NCBI GenBank assembly: GCA_017508975.1
Contig: JAFWQU010000015.1
Span: 62,001-126,000, forward strand
DNA length: 64,000 bases
Direction: 5' to 3'
Source: Clostridia bacterium
Lineage (GTDB): Bacteria; Bacillota; Clostridia; Christensenellales; Aristaeellaceae
The translations under genes and the position numbers were made by a program. Each line of letters starts with the position of its first letter. The stretch's first letter is position 1. A model generated the notes under the pieces. That model had not been told where the DNA came from, ran no database searches, and worked only from the letters and a program-made list of their open reading frames with translations. Positions 48,264 through 56,624 of the stretch are shown here, one piece after another.

Positions 48264-48988
48264 GACTCTTTCTGACCTCCTCCCCCTGCGCCGACGCGGA
48301 GGAACTGCCCTTCGTCTACCGGGAGGAGAACGGCTTCGCGGAGCGGCTGCGGGAGCGGCTCCCGGAGCGTCCGCGCGGCGTGATGCTGGCGGCCTATCCG
48401 GAGGAGCACGAGCACAACGACGGGATGGCGGAGGACTTCGCCCTGGCGCTGGAGGCTCTGGGCTGCCCGCCGGAGGATTTCCGCATGCTCGACGGCCGCT
48501 GCCGCCTCTCGGAAATCCACGGCGCGGTGCGCCGAAGCGATCTGGTGATTCTCTCCGGCGGCCATGTGCCGACGCAGAACCGCTGGTTTCACAAAATCCG
48601 CCTCGCAAGCGCCCTGAAGGACTATCCCGGCGTGGTGATGGGCATCAGCGCGGGTACCATGAACTGCTGCGATCCCGTCTACGCGCAGCCGGAGGAGCCC
48701 GGCGAGGCCGCGGATCCCGCCTACCGGCGCTTTCTGCCCGGGCTCGGGCTTACGCGGATCATGGTGCTCCCCCACTATCAGCAGGTCCGGGACAACCGGG
48801 TCGACGGGCTGCACCTGTTCGACGATCTGACGATCCCGGACAGCCGGGGCCGCACCTTCTACGCCCTGCCCGACGGCAGCTATGTGCTGCAGGAGGACGG
48901 CCGCGCGCTGCTCTGCGGCGAGGCTTGGCTGATCCGGGACGGAGTCATGACCGCCTTTACGCAGCCGGGAGAGGAACGCATATTATAA
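48260..48988 (+). CDS. Peptidase E (S51) family protein
   Basis: A 242-residue protein of the class I glutamine-amidotransferase-like peptidase E family, which removes N-terminal Asp in dipeptides (catalytic Ser). The nucleophile elbow is GISAGTMNCC, with ILSGGHVPTQN upstream (GG oxyanion region). The ATG overlaps the PBP stop (ATGA). Translation coupling to the PBP suggests a wall- or peptide-related task, but this is inference. Confidence 0.82.
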   Translation: MRLFLTSSPCADAEELPFVYREENGFAERLRERLPERPRGVMLAAYPEEHEHNDGMAEDFALALEALGCPPEDFRMLDGRCRLSEIHGAVRRSDLVILSGGHVPTQNRWFHKIRLASALKDYPGVVMGISAGTMNCCDPVYAQPEEPGEAADPAYRRFLPGLGLTRIMVLPHYQQVRDNRVDGLHLFDDLTIPDSRGRTFYALPDGSYVLQEDGRALLCGEAWLIRDGVMTAFTQPGEERIL

Positions 48989-49007
48989 ACGACATTCGGA
49001 GGAGAAA

Positions 49008-49865
49008 ATGCTGCGTTTATGCTCCAAGGGTGAATTCAGCCTTTATGCCGATTTTGCGTACGCACTGGCTTTGGACCCGGCCAAATCCGGATATCCGACA
49101 TACTGCGACGGTGTCAAGACCAGGGACATGTTTCTTGAGAGATCCCTGAAGGCTTTTGACCGGGAGACCGAACAGATGCTCCTGTTTGAGCTGGAAGGGG
49201 AAGTGCAGGGGCTGATCCACTGTTATTGGATCCCGGACGACCGTTATCTCGATACCTGTCTGTTTTTGACCAACAGAGCCGCCGAACAGGCCATGTCGGA
49301 ATTCATAGCCTATGCCCGTGAAAACTTTCCGGGGTATGACCTGTTTCTGGGCTTTCCCGCCGACAATCGCAAAGCGGTGGAGTATCTTGCCGGGCAGGGT
49401 TTTGAGTGCATTGAGAGCGATTACAACAATACTTCCTTCCTGGACCGTTTCGGAGACATTCCGGAACACAAAGGCATTCTGCGGATCAACAAAGAGAACT
49501 ACCAGTTCTTCCGGATTCTCCACAGCCAGATTGAGGGGGATATGTACTGGAATTCCGAAAGGATCTACAGGGATCTGGACAAGTGGGTCATCTTTGTCAG
49601 GGAGAAAGGCGGAAAACCCCAAGGAGCCGTCTATTACATGGATGCCGATGACGGATGGTTTGAGATATTCGGGATTGACATCGATCAGGACGCCTATGAT
49701 CCTGCGCTCTATCAGGAATTGCTGCAGACTGCGCTATCTGACGCAAGAAGCCGGAACGGCAAAGTGATGACTTTCTTCTGTGAAGAAGAATATGAGGCTG
49801 TCGCCAGGAACTGTGGCTTCGCTTGTGTCGGGAAGTATCTTTGCTATAAAATCCATCTGGGTTGA
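49008..49865 (+). CDS. GNAT-like N-acetyltransferase, possible recent acquisition
   Basis: A 285-residue protein with GNAT-type features: the FLGFPADNRKAVEYLAGQGF segment (A/Q/R-loop-like acetyl-CoA region) and a second, weaker repeat toward the C-terminus (FFCEEEYEAVARNCGFACVG), so it may be a two-domain GNAT. The substrate is unknown. Codon and base use differ from neighbours: third positions often carry A or T, and the gene is visibly richer in AT. RBS: CGGAGGAG. A complete repeat copy follows it, then a terminator. Confidence 0.75.
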   Translation: MLRLCSKGEFSLYADFAYALALDPAKSGYPTYCDGVKTRDMFLERSLKAFDRETEQMLLFELEGEVQGLIHCYWIPDDRYLDTCLFLTNRAAEQAMSEFIAYARENFPGYDLFLGFPADNRKAVEYLAGQGFECIESDYNNTSFLDRFGDIPEHKGILRINKENYQFFRILHSQIEGDMYWNSERIYRDLDKWVIFVREKGGKPQGAVYYMDADDGWFEIFGIDIDQDAYDPALYQELLQTALSDARSRNGKVMTFFCEEEYEAVARNCGFACVGKYLCYKIHLG

Positions 49866-49873
49866 TGGCTTTC

Positions 49874-50012
49874 ATACTAATCTCAGTTTAGAATGCTTAT
49901 TGTCAACAGTGGGATTTCGCGGCCTCCGGGCCGCGACCAGGGCTTTCCGATCGCCCTGGACCTTCGGCTGCATACTGTTGCTTGATTGACAGCTTTTACT
50001 TGAGATCAGTAT
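49874..50012 (+). repeat. Dispersed palindromic element, copy F (sub-family 1, complete, 139 bp)
   Basis: The clearest full-length copy. The left end ATACTAATCTCAGTTTAG is the inverse of the right end CTTTTACTTGAGATCAGTAT (about 13 of 15 positions). Internal order: TTGTCAACAG, hairpin GCGGCCTCCGGGCCGC, hairpin CCAGGGC-TTTCCGATC-GCCCTGG, ACCTTCGG, CTGTTG. It begins 9 bases after the GNAT stop. Confidence 0.92.
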
Positions 50013-50033
50013 AAATTGGGATTAGAATAAATC

Positions 50034-50065
50034 AAAAAGGCAGGCCGCTGAGGTCTGCCTTTTCT
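50034..50065 (+). terminator. Intrinsic terminator after the GNAT gene
   Basis: AAAAAGGCAG and CTGCCTTTTC pair around an 11-base loop, with a T-run. Downstream of repeat copy F. Confidence 0.82.
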
Positions 50066-50270
50066 TGTCCCCTGTCCCACCCTCGCCGCCGGTCAGAACG
50101 CGGTGGTGCTTTGTGCGGGGTTCCTTCTGCAGGTGTACGGTTTGATGAGGATCACTGTGAGTTGCTCAGCCTCCGTCTGCCCGTCATATGTTTTCGTCCA
50201 ATAAGGCTTGAACGACAGCCTTGTTCTCGCCCCGGCGGCTACCGCTATTTCTCATATCTTTTGACCTTTG
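50066..50270. other. Non-coding stretch between convergent genes
   Basis: No gene seen. The short frame 50111-50329 runs into repeat copy G and is probably random. Confidence 0.5.
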
Positions 50271-50357
50271 TCAGCAAAAAGGGGATTTCGCGCCTGCGAG
50301 CGCGGCCAGGACTTTCCGGTCGCCCTTGACCTTCGGGTTCGCCTCTTTGGGAAAAGC
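50271..50357 (+). repeat. Dispersed palindromic element, copy G (sub-family 2)
   Basis: AAGGGGATTTCGCGCCTGCG shared with copy I; hairpin CGCGCC/GAGCGCG with one change, second hairpin AGGACTTTCCGGTCGCCCTT with two mismatches, then ACCTTCGGGTTCGCC. Diverged; lies just after the DIP1984 gene. Confidence 0.82.
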
Positions 50358-50377
50358 TGTGCTTAAGCTGTAGAAAA

Positions 50378-50830
50378 TCACTTCAGCTCAATGCGCCAGT
50401 TGGCGGACTGGATCGCCGTGTCCAGCGTCCGCAGTTCCGCGGACATCTGATCGATCTGTTTGCGGAGTCCGCGCACATCCACCGTGGCGATCCAGCGAAT
50501 CTCCGTCCGGGTCTGACGCATGGAGAGATCCAGAGCGGCAGAACAGACCGAGCGCAGGGATTCGATCCTCTTGGCCAGGATATCCCGGCGTGCCAGGAGC
50601 TCCGTCAGGGTCTTCCCCTCCACCCGGGTGCGGCTGTTGGTCAGGTTGATCCGCGCGATCAGGGACTCCAGCTCCGCGTAGCACTGGTCCTGTTCCTGCA
50701 GGAGCTCCTCCGGGTTTTCCGGGGGCTCCAGCCCCTCCTGTACCTTAGCCGAGTCCGAAAGCCGATCGTCCAGCTGCTGGAGCCTGTGCATCAGGTCCGA
50801 GCGCAGCTGCAGCGCTTCCGCGAGTTTCAT
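50378..50830 (-). CDS. DIP1984 family protein
   Basis: A 150-residue coiled-coil protein of the DIP1984 (septicolysin-like) family. MKLAEALQLRSDLMHRLQQL, RINLTNSRTRVEG and WIATVDVRGLRKQIDQMSAE followed by SANWRI are the family's typical segments. The function is not established. It lies downstream of the kinase-LRR genes on the same strand; a C/G hairpin without T-run lies in between. Confidence 0.88.
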   Translation of the reverse strand: MKLAEALQLRSDLMHRLQQLDDRLSDSAKVQEGLEPPENPEELLQEQDQCYAELESLIARINLTNSRTRVEGKTLTELLARRDILAKRIESLRSVCSAALDLSMRQTRTEIRWIATVDVRGLRKQIDQMSAELRTLDTAIQSANWRIELK

Positions 50831-50921
50831 GGCTGTCTCCTCCGTTTCCTATGCTGTTTGTCTTCCGATCATCCCGGCCCCCTTCGGGGGCATGCTTTGG
50901 GAGCAATCTATAAAAAGAGTC

Positions 50922-53219
50922 TCAATACTCCTCCGTATTGACCATCATCACATGCGCGCTGGCAAAGGAGCCCTTCGGGCAGCGGACGGTCAGGTTCGGA
51001 CAGTTTTTGAACGCACCCAGGCCGATCTTCTGCACCGCCTTGGACAGGGTCAAGGTTTTCATCCCGGTGCAGCCCTGGAAGGCATGGTGCTCAATGGACG
51101 TGACCGACAGCGGGATCCGGACGACTGTCAGCGCCCTGCAGTTCTTGAAACAAGCGGACTGGATCCGGGTCAGCTTGTCCGGCAGCGTGATCGACTGCAG
51201 CTTCGTGCAGTCTTCAAAAGCGTTGTAGCCCAGGGAGGTCAGCCCCGCGGGCAGCCGGATGGTCTGGATCTGGCTGCCCCGGAAGGCGAAGCCGTCGATC
51301 GTCTCCAGACTCGCCGGGAGCTCGATCTCAGTCAGACGGCTGCTCCCGTAAAAGGCGAAAGCGAAGCTCAAAATGCGCTTCACGCCCTCCGGGACGACCA
51401 CCTTCTCGACCGTCTTGCAATCCTGGAAGGCCGCGTTGCCGACGGCCAGCACCGCCCTGCCGGCGGCATCCTTCTGGGGGATGACGACCACCGCGTCATT
51501 CCCAACGTACTTCTTGATCTGACAGCCGCCGCTGACGCTCTCAAAGGAAAAGTCCTTCAGCGGGCTCGCAGCCGGGGTCGGATGCACGTACGGTTTCGGA
51601 TTCACAGGCTGTGCAGGCGAGACCGGGGCCGGCGTGACAGGCCGCGCGATCCCCGTCAGCGTGAACGGCAGGCTGTTCTCCTCCGCGTAGCGGTGCGCGG
51701 CGGAGCCCGGCGCCAGCTGCAGCGTAAGCTTGCCACAGTTGCGGAACACATTCTCGCCCAGCATGCGCACGCTCGCCGGAACGCTCAGCGACTCCAGCTG
51801 CGTGCAGCCCCGGAAGCAGGAATCCCCCAGTTCCGTCACGCTGTCCGGCAGCCGCGCCGTCCTCAGGCGGTCGCAGCCCGCGAAGGCGAACCGTCCGAGG
51901 GTCTGCACCCCATCGGGGATCTCCAGCCGCTCCAGGTGCGTGTTGCTGAAAGCGTAATCGTCGATCCTGCGGACAGTTCCGGGGATCACCGCCTGCGTGA
52001 CGCGCTCGTCCTGGAAGGCACGCCTGCCGATCTCGGTCACCGTCCGGCCCCTGTCGTCCCGGCCGGGGATCCGGAGCATTGAATCATTGCCGTCATAGCG
52101 AACCGCCCGGCAGGTGTTCTCGTCCAGCACCTCGAGGACGAAGCCGTCCACCTTGCGCTGTTCACGCTCCTCCCGCGGCTCCGCGGTCGGCACGGAGGGC
52201 ATGCCGGGAATTTCCGATATCACGGGCGTCCGCGGAGGCTCCTGCGGAGCAGGCTCCGGCGCGGGCTGTTTGTCTCCCTTGCCCTGTTTGCATTCCGCCA
52301 GCGCCTCGTGCAGCTCGGTGCCGTTGCGGAAGCGGTCCTCCGGGCGGTAAGCCACGGCCTTCGCCACGACCTCCGCCAGCGCCGGATCGATCCCGGTCAG
52401 CCGCGGGATCTCCCGGCTGCTCATCCGCGCGGTCACCGCCTCGTCCAGCGTGGAGGAGCCGTCCATGAAGGGCAGCGCGCCGCCGTTGAGCATCCAGTAG
52501 AGCACCAGGCCGAGCGAGTAGACGTCCGCCGAGGGGCCGTAATCCTGCCGCTGGAACACCTCCGGCGCCATGAACGGCGGCGTGCCCGCGTGGCTCAGGG
52601 AGGAGGTCGTCGCGGTGACCGCCCGCGCCAGGCCGAAGTCGCCGAGCTTGAACAGTCCGATCCGGTTGACAAAGATATTCGCCGGCTTGATGTCGCGGTG
52701 CAGGATGTGCTCCTGGTCGCAGTAGCTCAGGAGGTCGGAGATCTCCAGGCCCATCTTCAGCGCGGTCTTCTCGTTCAGCTCATGGCTCTTCAGCCAGGTG
52801 AGCATCGGGGTGAGCAGCTCCATGCGGATCAGGATATCCCAGGTGCCGTCATCGTCGTAGCGGAAGACGTCAAAGCCCTCGCAGCGCACGATGTGCGGGT
52901 GCTCCTGCAGGCGAACCATTGTCCTGACCTCACGCACGGCGTTGTCCATGCTCCGCTGCAGTTCCGCGCTGATGTGCGCCATGCTGAGGCCCATGTCCTG
53001 CATGGACTGCATATAGTTCGGGTCCTGCGGGATGGAGACCACCTTCAGGGCGGAGCGCTGCTCAACATTGTAGACCTCCCGGCGGATCTCAAAAACCCGG
53101 CCGAAACCGCCGCTGCCCACGCTGCGGACGATCCGCCAGTCATCGAGCACCGTGCTTCCCACGGTCAGGGGCATGTCCTGCCGGGAGTCCATGACCTTAT
53201 AGCCAAACGCCTCGCTCAT
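50922..53219 (-). CDS. Ser/Thr protein kinase fused to two blocks of BspA-type leucine-rich repeats
   Basis: 765 residues, no transmembrane helix. Residues 28 to about 310 form a Hanks-type kinase: VGSGGFGRVFEIR (Gly loop), ALKVV (Lys about 59), HRDIKPANIFVN (HRD about 174-176), GDFGLARA (DFG about 194-196) and MAPE, so it should be active. A Pro-rich linker precedes LRR block 1 (about 395-530), a second Pro linker (about 540-575) and LRR block 2 (about 580-750); repeats have the form LPxxVTxIGxxAFxGC. Start: ATG 53219, GGAGG 8 bases upstream; ATG 53225 is too close to it. A paralog lies immediately upstream. Confidence 0.93.
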   Translation of the reverse strand: MSEAFGYKVMDSRQDMPLTVGSTVLDDWRIVRSVGSGGFGRVFEIRREVYNVEQRSALKVVSIPQDPNYMQSMQDMGLSMAHISAELQRSMDNAVREVRTMVRLQEHPHIVRCEGFDVFRYDDDGTWDILIRMELLTPMLTWLKSHELNEKTALKMGLEISDLLSYCDQEHILHRDIKPANIFVNRIGLFKLGDFGLARAVTATTSSLSHAGTPPFMAPEVFQRQDYGPSADVYSLGLVLYWMLNGGALPFMDGSSTLDEAVTARMSSREIPRLTGIDPALAEVVAKAVAYRPEDRFRNGTELHEALAECKQGKGDKQPAPEPAPQEPPRTPVISEIPGMPSVPTAEPREEREQRKVDGFVLEVLDENTCRAVRYDGNDSMLRIPGRDDRGRTVTEIGRRAFQDERVTQAVIPGTVRRIDDYAFSNTHLERLEIPDGVQTLGRFAFAGCDRLRTARLPDSVTELGDSCFRGCTQLESLSVPASVRMLGENVFRNCGKLTLQLAPGSAAHRYAEENSLPFTLTGIARPVTPAPVSPAQPVNPKPYVHPTPAASPLKDFSFESVSGGCQIKKYVGNDAVVVIPQKDAAGRAVLAVGNAAFQDCKTVEKVVVPEGVKRILSFAFAFYGSSRLTEIELPASLETIDGFAFRGSQIQTIRLPAGLTSLGYNAFEDCTKLQSITLPDKLTRIQSACFKNCRALTVVRIPLSVTSIEHHAFQGCTGMKTLTLSKAVQKIGLGAFKNCPNLTVRCPKGSFASAHVMMVNTEEY

Positions 53220-53292
53220 ACGCATCTCCTCCACCGGCCCGCGGGAAAACTCCCTTCAGGCCGACACACTCTCTTTTCCCGGCTCTGTCCCG

Positions 53293-55248
53293 TCAGACAA
53301 TCTCTCGCTTGTTCAGCAGCAGGTGCTTGAACGCGTAGGAATACTGCGAGCAGACCACCGTCGCCTGCCGCGAGCCTTTCAGGATGCCGATGCCCATTTG
53401 GGTAACGCTGTCCGGAATGACGATCCGCTGGAGCTGCTTGCACCCTGCAAAGGCGTGCACGCCCAGAAACGTAACGCTGGTGGGCAGTTCCAGCTCCGTA
53501 ATGCCTGTATTCGCCAGAGCGCTGTCCCCAATCACCCGGACGCCGTCCGGAATCTCCAGCACCTCGAGCTGCCGGCAATTCGCCAGGAGGCCCTTGGAAA
53601 GGATCTGGATTCCCGGCTTCAGCGTCACATTTGTGAGGTTGCTGCAGCCGCAGAACGCCCACTCGCCCGGTCTGGACACGGCGCCGGCGATCGTGACTTC
53701 CCGGAGGCGCGCACAGTTCATGAACGCCGCGGCCCCCAGCTTCTGAAGGCTCTCGGGCAGCCGAATGTCCGTCAGCGCGCTGCACCCCTGGAAAGCGCGG
53801 TCTCCGATCTCCAGGATGCCCTCGCGCAGGTCCACCCGGATCAGGTTTTTGCAGCCCTCAAACGCGTATTTGCCAATCTCCGTGATGCCTTTCTGCATCG
53901 TCACGCTGTGCAGAACCGCGCTGCCCCGGAAAGCGTTGGCCGAGATTTCCCGCACCGGCCTGCCCTGGGGATCCTCCGGGGGCAGGACCACGTCGTGTTC
54001 GCTCCCGACATATTTCGTGATCCGGCTGCCGCCCTTGCAGCGCCCGAAGCTGAAGCTGGAAAGCGGCGTGGGCCGCGCGCTGGCCGGGCCGGCGGACATG
54101 GGAATCACCCGCGCGCTCGACCGCTGCGACACGGGCTCCGGCTCCTTCACCGCCTCCGGTGCGGGCACAGGCGCGGGGGGCATCGGAGTCGGTTCGGGCG
54201 CGGCGGCCGGCTCCGGCGCGAAGAACGACGCCAGCTTCCGCTCCGTCGAAAACCCGCTGTAGCTCTCCTGGGCCACGGCGCGCTCGATGCGGCGCTCTGT
54301 CGCGCTGCAGCGGCTCAGCGCCTTGTGGAAGGCCTTGCCGTCCGGCCAGCGCTTGATCGGCTCGTAGGCCAGCGCGGTGGAGACCGCGTGCATCAGCAGC
54401 GGGCTGACCATCGGGATCAGCGGAATCGCGGTACCGCTCAAACGGATCGCGGTCGCATTGGCAAAGCTGGTCCCGCTCTCCAGGAAAGGCAGGCGCTGTC
54501 CGTTCAGCAGCCAGTAGAGCACCAGACCGAGTCCGTAGACGTCCGCGGAGGCGTTGTAGGTTCCGCCGTTGGCCACCTCCGGCGCCATGAACGGCTCCGT
54601 GCCCACGTGCGAGAGGGTGGATGTGCTACTGCCGACCATCCGCGCCAGGCCGAAATCGCCGAGCTTGAAATGCCCGATCTTGTTCACGAAGAGGTTGGCC
54701 GGCTTGATGTCCCGGTGCAGGATGCCCTGCTGCCCGCAGTAGTCCAGCAGATCGGAGATCTCCAGGCCGAGCCGCAGCACGGTCTGCTCCGTCACCGGCT
54801 GCTCCCGGATCCAGGCCGTGAGCGGGGTGAGCAGCTCCATGCGGATCAGGATGTCCCAGCTGCTGTCCTCGTCGTAGCGGATCAGCTCAAAATCGTCACA
54901 GCGGACGATGCTGGGGTGGTCCCGCAGCGTGACCGCCGTGCTGATCTCCCGCACCGAGCGCTCCATGCGGTCATAGAGATCGTGGACCAGGTCCGCCTCG
55001 GACATGCCCGCCGAGAGCATCGCCTCCCGGTCCTCCGGGGTATTCTGGATCCGGACCAGCTTGATCGCCGCCCGGGCGTCCTCCCCCAGGTTATTCTGAA
55101 CCGCCTCATAGACCGTGCCGAAGCCGCCTTTTCCGAGCGTCCGGACCAGTTTCCATCCGCCCATGACCTCGTCGCCCAGATTCATCGGCATCTCATCGCG
55201 GCTGCTGAGCTCCTTCCAGCTCAGGCTGTTCTGTTCAGCCATCCTCAT
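53293..55248 (-). CDS. Second Ser/Thr kinase-LRR paralog
   Basis: 651 residues, same plan as the next gene but with one LRR block. Kinase: LGKGGFGTVYEAVQ, AAIKLVRI (invariant Lys), HRDIKPANLFVN, LGDFGLARMVG and FMAPEV; catalytic residues intact. The Pro/Ala linker (about 345-400) carries several Ser/Arg positions that could be phosphorylated. LRR region about 410-630, about nine repeats. Both kinases share an unusual insertion of about 30 residues between the Lys and the C-helix (SAGMSEADLVHDLYDRM). It reads first in the two-kinase operon; a secreted YARHG protein diverges from its 5' side. Confidence 0.93.
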   Translation of the reverse strand: MRMAEQNSLSWKELSSRDEMPMNLGDEVMGGWKLVRTLGKGGFGTVYEAVQNNLGEDARAAIKLVRIQNTPEDREAMLSAGMSEADLVHDLYDRMERSVREISTAVTLRDHPSIVRCDDFELIRYDEDSSWDILIRMELLTPLTAWIREQPVTEQTVLRLGLEISDLLDYCGQQGILHRDIKPANLFVNKIGHFKLGDFGLARMVGSSTSTLSHVGTEPFMAPEVANGGTYNASADVYGLGLVLYWLLNGQRLPFLESGTSFANATAIRLSGTAIPLIPMVSPLLMHAVSTALAYEPIKRWPDGKAFHKALSRCSATERRIERAVAQESYSGFSTERKLASFFAPEPAAAPEPTPMPPAPVPAPEAVKEPEPVSQRSSARVIPMSAGPASARPTPLSSFSFGRCKGGSRITKYVGSEHDVVLPPEDPQGRPVREISANAFRGSAVLHSVTMQKGITEIGKYAFEGCKNLIRVDLREGILEIGDRAFQGCSALTDIRLPESLQKLGAAAFMNCARLREVTIAGAVSRPGEWAFCGCSNLTNVTLKPGIQILSKGLLANCRQLEVLEIPDGVRVIGDSALANTGITELELPTSVTFLGVHAFAGCKQLQRIVIPDSVTQMGIGILKGSRQATVVCSQYSYAFKHLLLNKREIV

Positions 55249-55351
55249 TCCCCGCCTTCCGTCGAACGGTCTTCCCGTCGAATAGATGATTATTTATTCG
55301 CCCGGCGCCCGCATTTTCCTGCTGATTTGCCCGCATTTCCGCGGATATTCC

Positions 55352-55380
55352 TTTGACAAGCCGGGCGGATCGTAGTACAA
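55352..55380 (+). promoter_or_regulatory. Sigma-A promoter of the YARHG gene
   Basis: TTGACA-17-TACAAT, 35 bases before the ATG. Confidence 0.88.
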
Positions 55381-55414
55381 TCATTATATTCCCATTGGAG
55401 GAGGAGGAGTTTCG

Positions 55415-56320
55415 ATGCGCAAACTGCTTTGTCTGATCCTTGCCCTCGGGCTGGTGCTCGGCTGCACCGTCACCGCCGGCGCGGATTCGCTCTACATCAT
55501 TCCGGACAGCAACACCCGCCAGCTGACCTGGGCGGAACTGTGGGATTATCAGTACGACACGCTGAAGTACGCGTTCAACGAGATCTACGCGCGCCACGGC
55601 TACAAGTTCGAGACCGGCAGCCCCTGCTACAACTGGTTCACGCAGATGCCCTGGTACACGCCCAACGCCAGCGAGAGCTCGACCAACCATCACGAGTCCT
55701 ACTCGCAGTGCTCGAAGATCGAGAACTACAATGTCGATCTAATCAAGGAAGTCCGAAAAGCCATGCGCGCCATGGGCACCAACAACCCCAAGGGCAAGGG
55801 CATGCCCACCCCGCCGGACAGCCGGGTGGACAAGCCGCGCGGATTCAGCTTCATCAATCTGAAGGCTGGTCAGAAACTGCCGGTCTACTCCGCGCCCTCC
55901 GCCGCGTCCTTCCGTGCGAACAACGGCAAGGCGCTGGTCAACACCAACGGCGCCGTGTACGGCTACGGCTGGGACAGCGGCTGGATCCTGATGCTCTATG
56001 AGGCCAACGCCGCGGGCCAGTACCGCGTGGGCTACATCAACGGCAACAGCATCAAGGGCACCCTGCCGAACCTGCCGCAGCTCAGCTGGGCCCGCGAGAG
56101 CCGGCAGATCGTCACCGCCACGAACCTCACCGACGACCCCGCGCTGACCGGCCGGTCCATGACCTACCTGCCCGCGGGCGCCTGGGTCACCTATCTGACC
56201 ACCATGTACAACCGCACTGCCTGGGCATATGTGGAGACGACCATCAACGGCCAGACCGCCCGGGGCTTCGTTCCGGAATACTGCCTGAGCATCTCCATGC
56301 TGGACGATAACGTCGGCTGA
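55415..56320 (+). CDS. Secreted YARHG-domain protein with SH3-like C-terminus
   Basis: 301 residues. A signal peptide (1-24, LLCLILALGLVLGCTVTAG) is followed by a YARHG domain (about 30-100) with the naming motif EIYARHGYKFETG, a domain of extracellular bacterial proteins of unknown role. The second half (about 150-300) resembles two beta-barrel SH3-like units (KLPVYSAPSAASFRANNG; SMTYLPAGAWVTYLTTMYN). A Cys after LVLG could make this a lipoprotein, but GCT lacks the usual +2/-1 context. Divergent from the kinase-LRR operon. Confidence 0.85.
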   Translation: MRKLLCLILALGLVLGCTVTAGADSLYIIPDSNTRQLTWAELWDYQYDTLKYAFNEIYARHGYKFETGSPCYNWFTQMPWYTPNASESSTNHHESYSQCSKIENYNVDLIKEVRKAMRAMGTNNPKGKGMPTPPDSRVDKPRGFSFINLKAGQKLPVYSAPSAASFRANNGKALVNTNGAVYGYGWDSGWILMLYEANAAGQYRVGYINGNSIKGTLPNLPQLSWARESRQIVTATNLTDDPALTGRSMTYLPAGAWVTYLTTMYNRTAWAYVETTINGQTARGFVPEYCLSISMLDDNVG

Positions 56321-56330
56321 GACGGAGCTG

Positions 56331-56359
56331 TTGCATTTTCCGGCCGGATCATATATAAT
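56331..56359 (+). promoter_or_regulatory. Promoter of the T-box/trpS unit
   Basis: TTGCAT-17-TATAAT; predicts a start near 56366. Confidence 0.84.
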
Positions 56360-56365
56360 CACGAC

Positions 56366-56600
56366 GTAAACCGATGACGGACAGGAGGTCATCCGCGCAC
56401 CGCACAGCGAGCCGGGGAGGGTGGAAGCCCGGCGGGGAGCGATGGCCGGTTGGCGTCCGGAGGGCGCCGGGGAACAGCCGCACGCGGCTCAGTATCCGGC
56501 GACGGTCTCCCCCGTGACAGGGAATCAAGAGGGGCGCAGCGATGCGTCCAATTGGGGTGGCACCGCAGGCACACTGTCCCCAGCAGGGGCGTGTGCCTTT
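56366..56600 (+). promoter_or_regulatory. T-box leader controlling trpS
   Basis: The 235-base leader has a T-box: CGGAC (56378-56382) and GTCCG (56455-56459) close Stem I; the distal part has GGGTGGAAGCCCGGC; a Trp codon TGG at 56451-56453 fits the specifier; the T-box core GGGGTGGCACCGC (56554-56566) lies before a terminator GGCACAC/GTGTGCC (56568-56597) ending TTTCTGTTT. Uncharged tRNA-Trp would stabilise the antiterminator and allow trpS expression. Confidence 0.9.
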
Positions 56601-56624
56601 CTGTTTGCAAAGGAGGAGTATCCC

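Noticed and set aside
50111..50329. 72-residue open frame
   Set aside because: Ends inside repeat copy G, with no recognisable start signal or similarity.
50879..50895. GCCCCC-TTC-GGGGGC hairpin as a terminator of the kinase operon
   Set aside because: No T-run on either strand, so I do not list it as a terminator.
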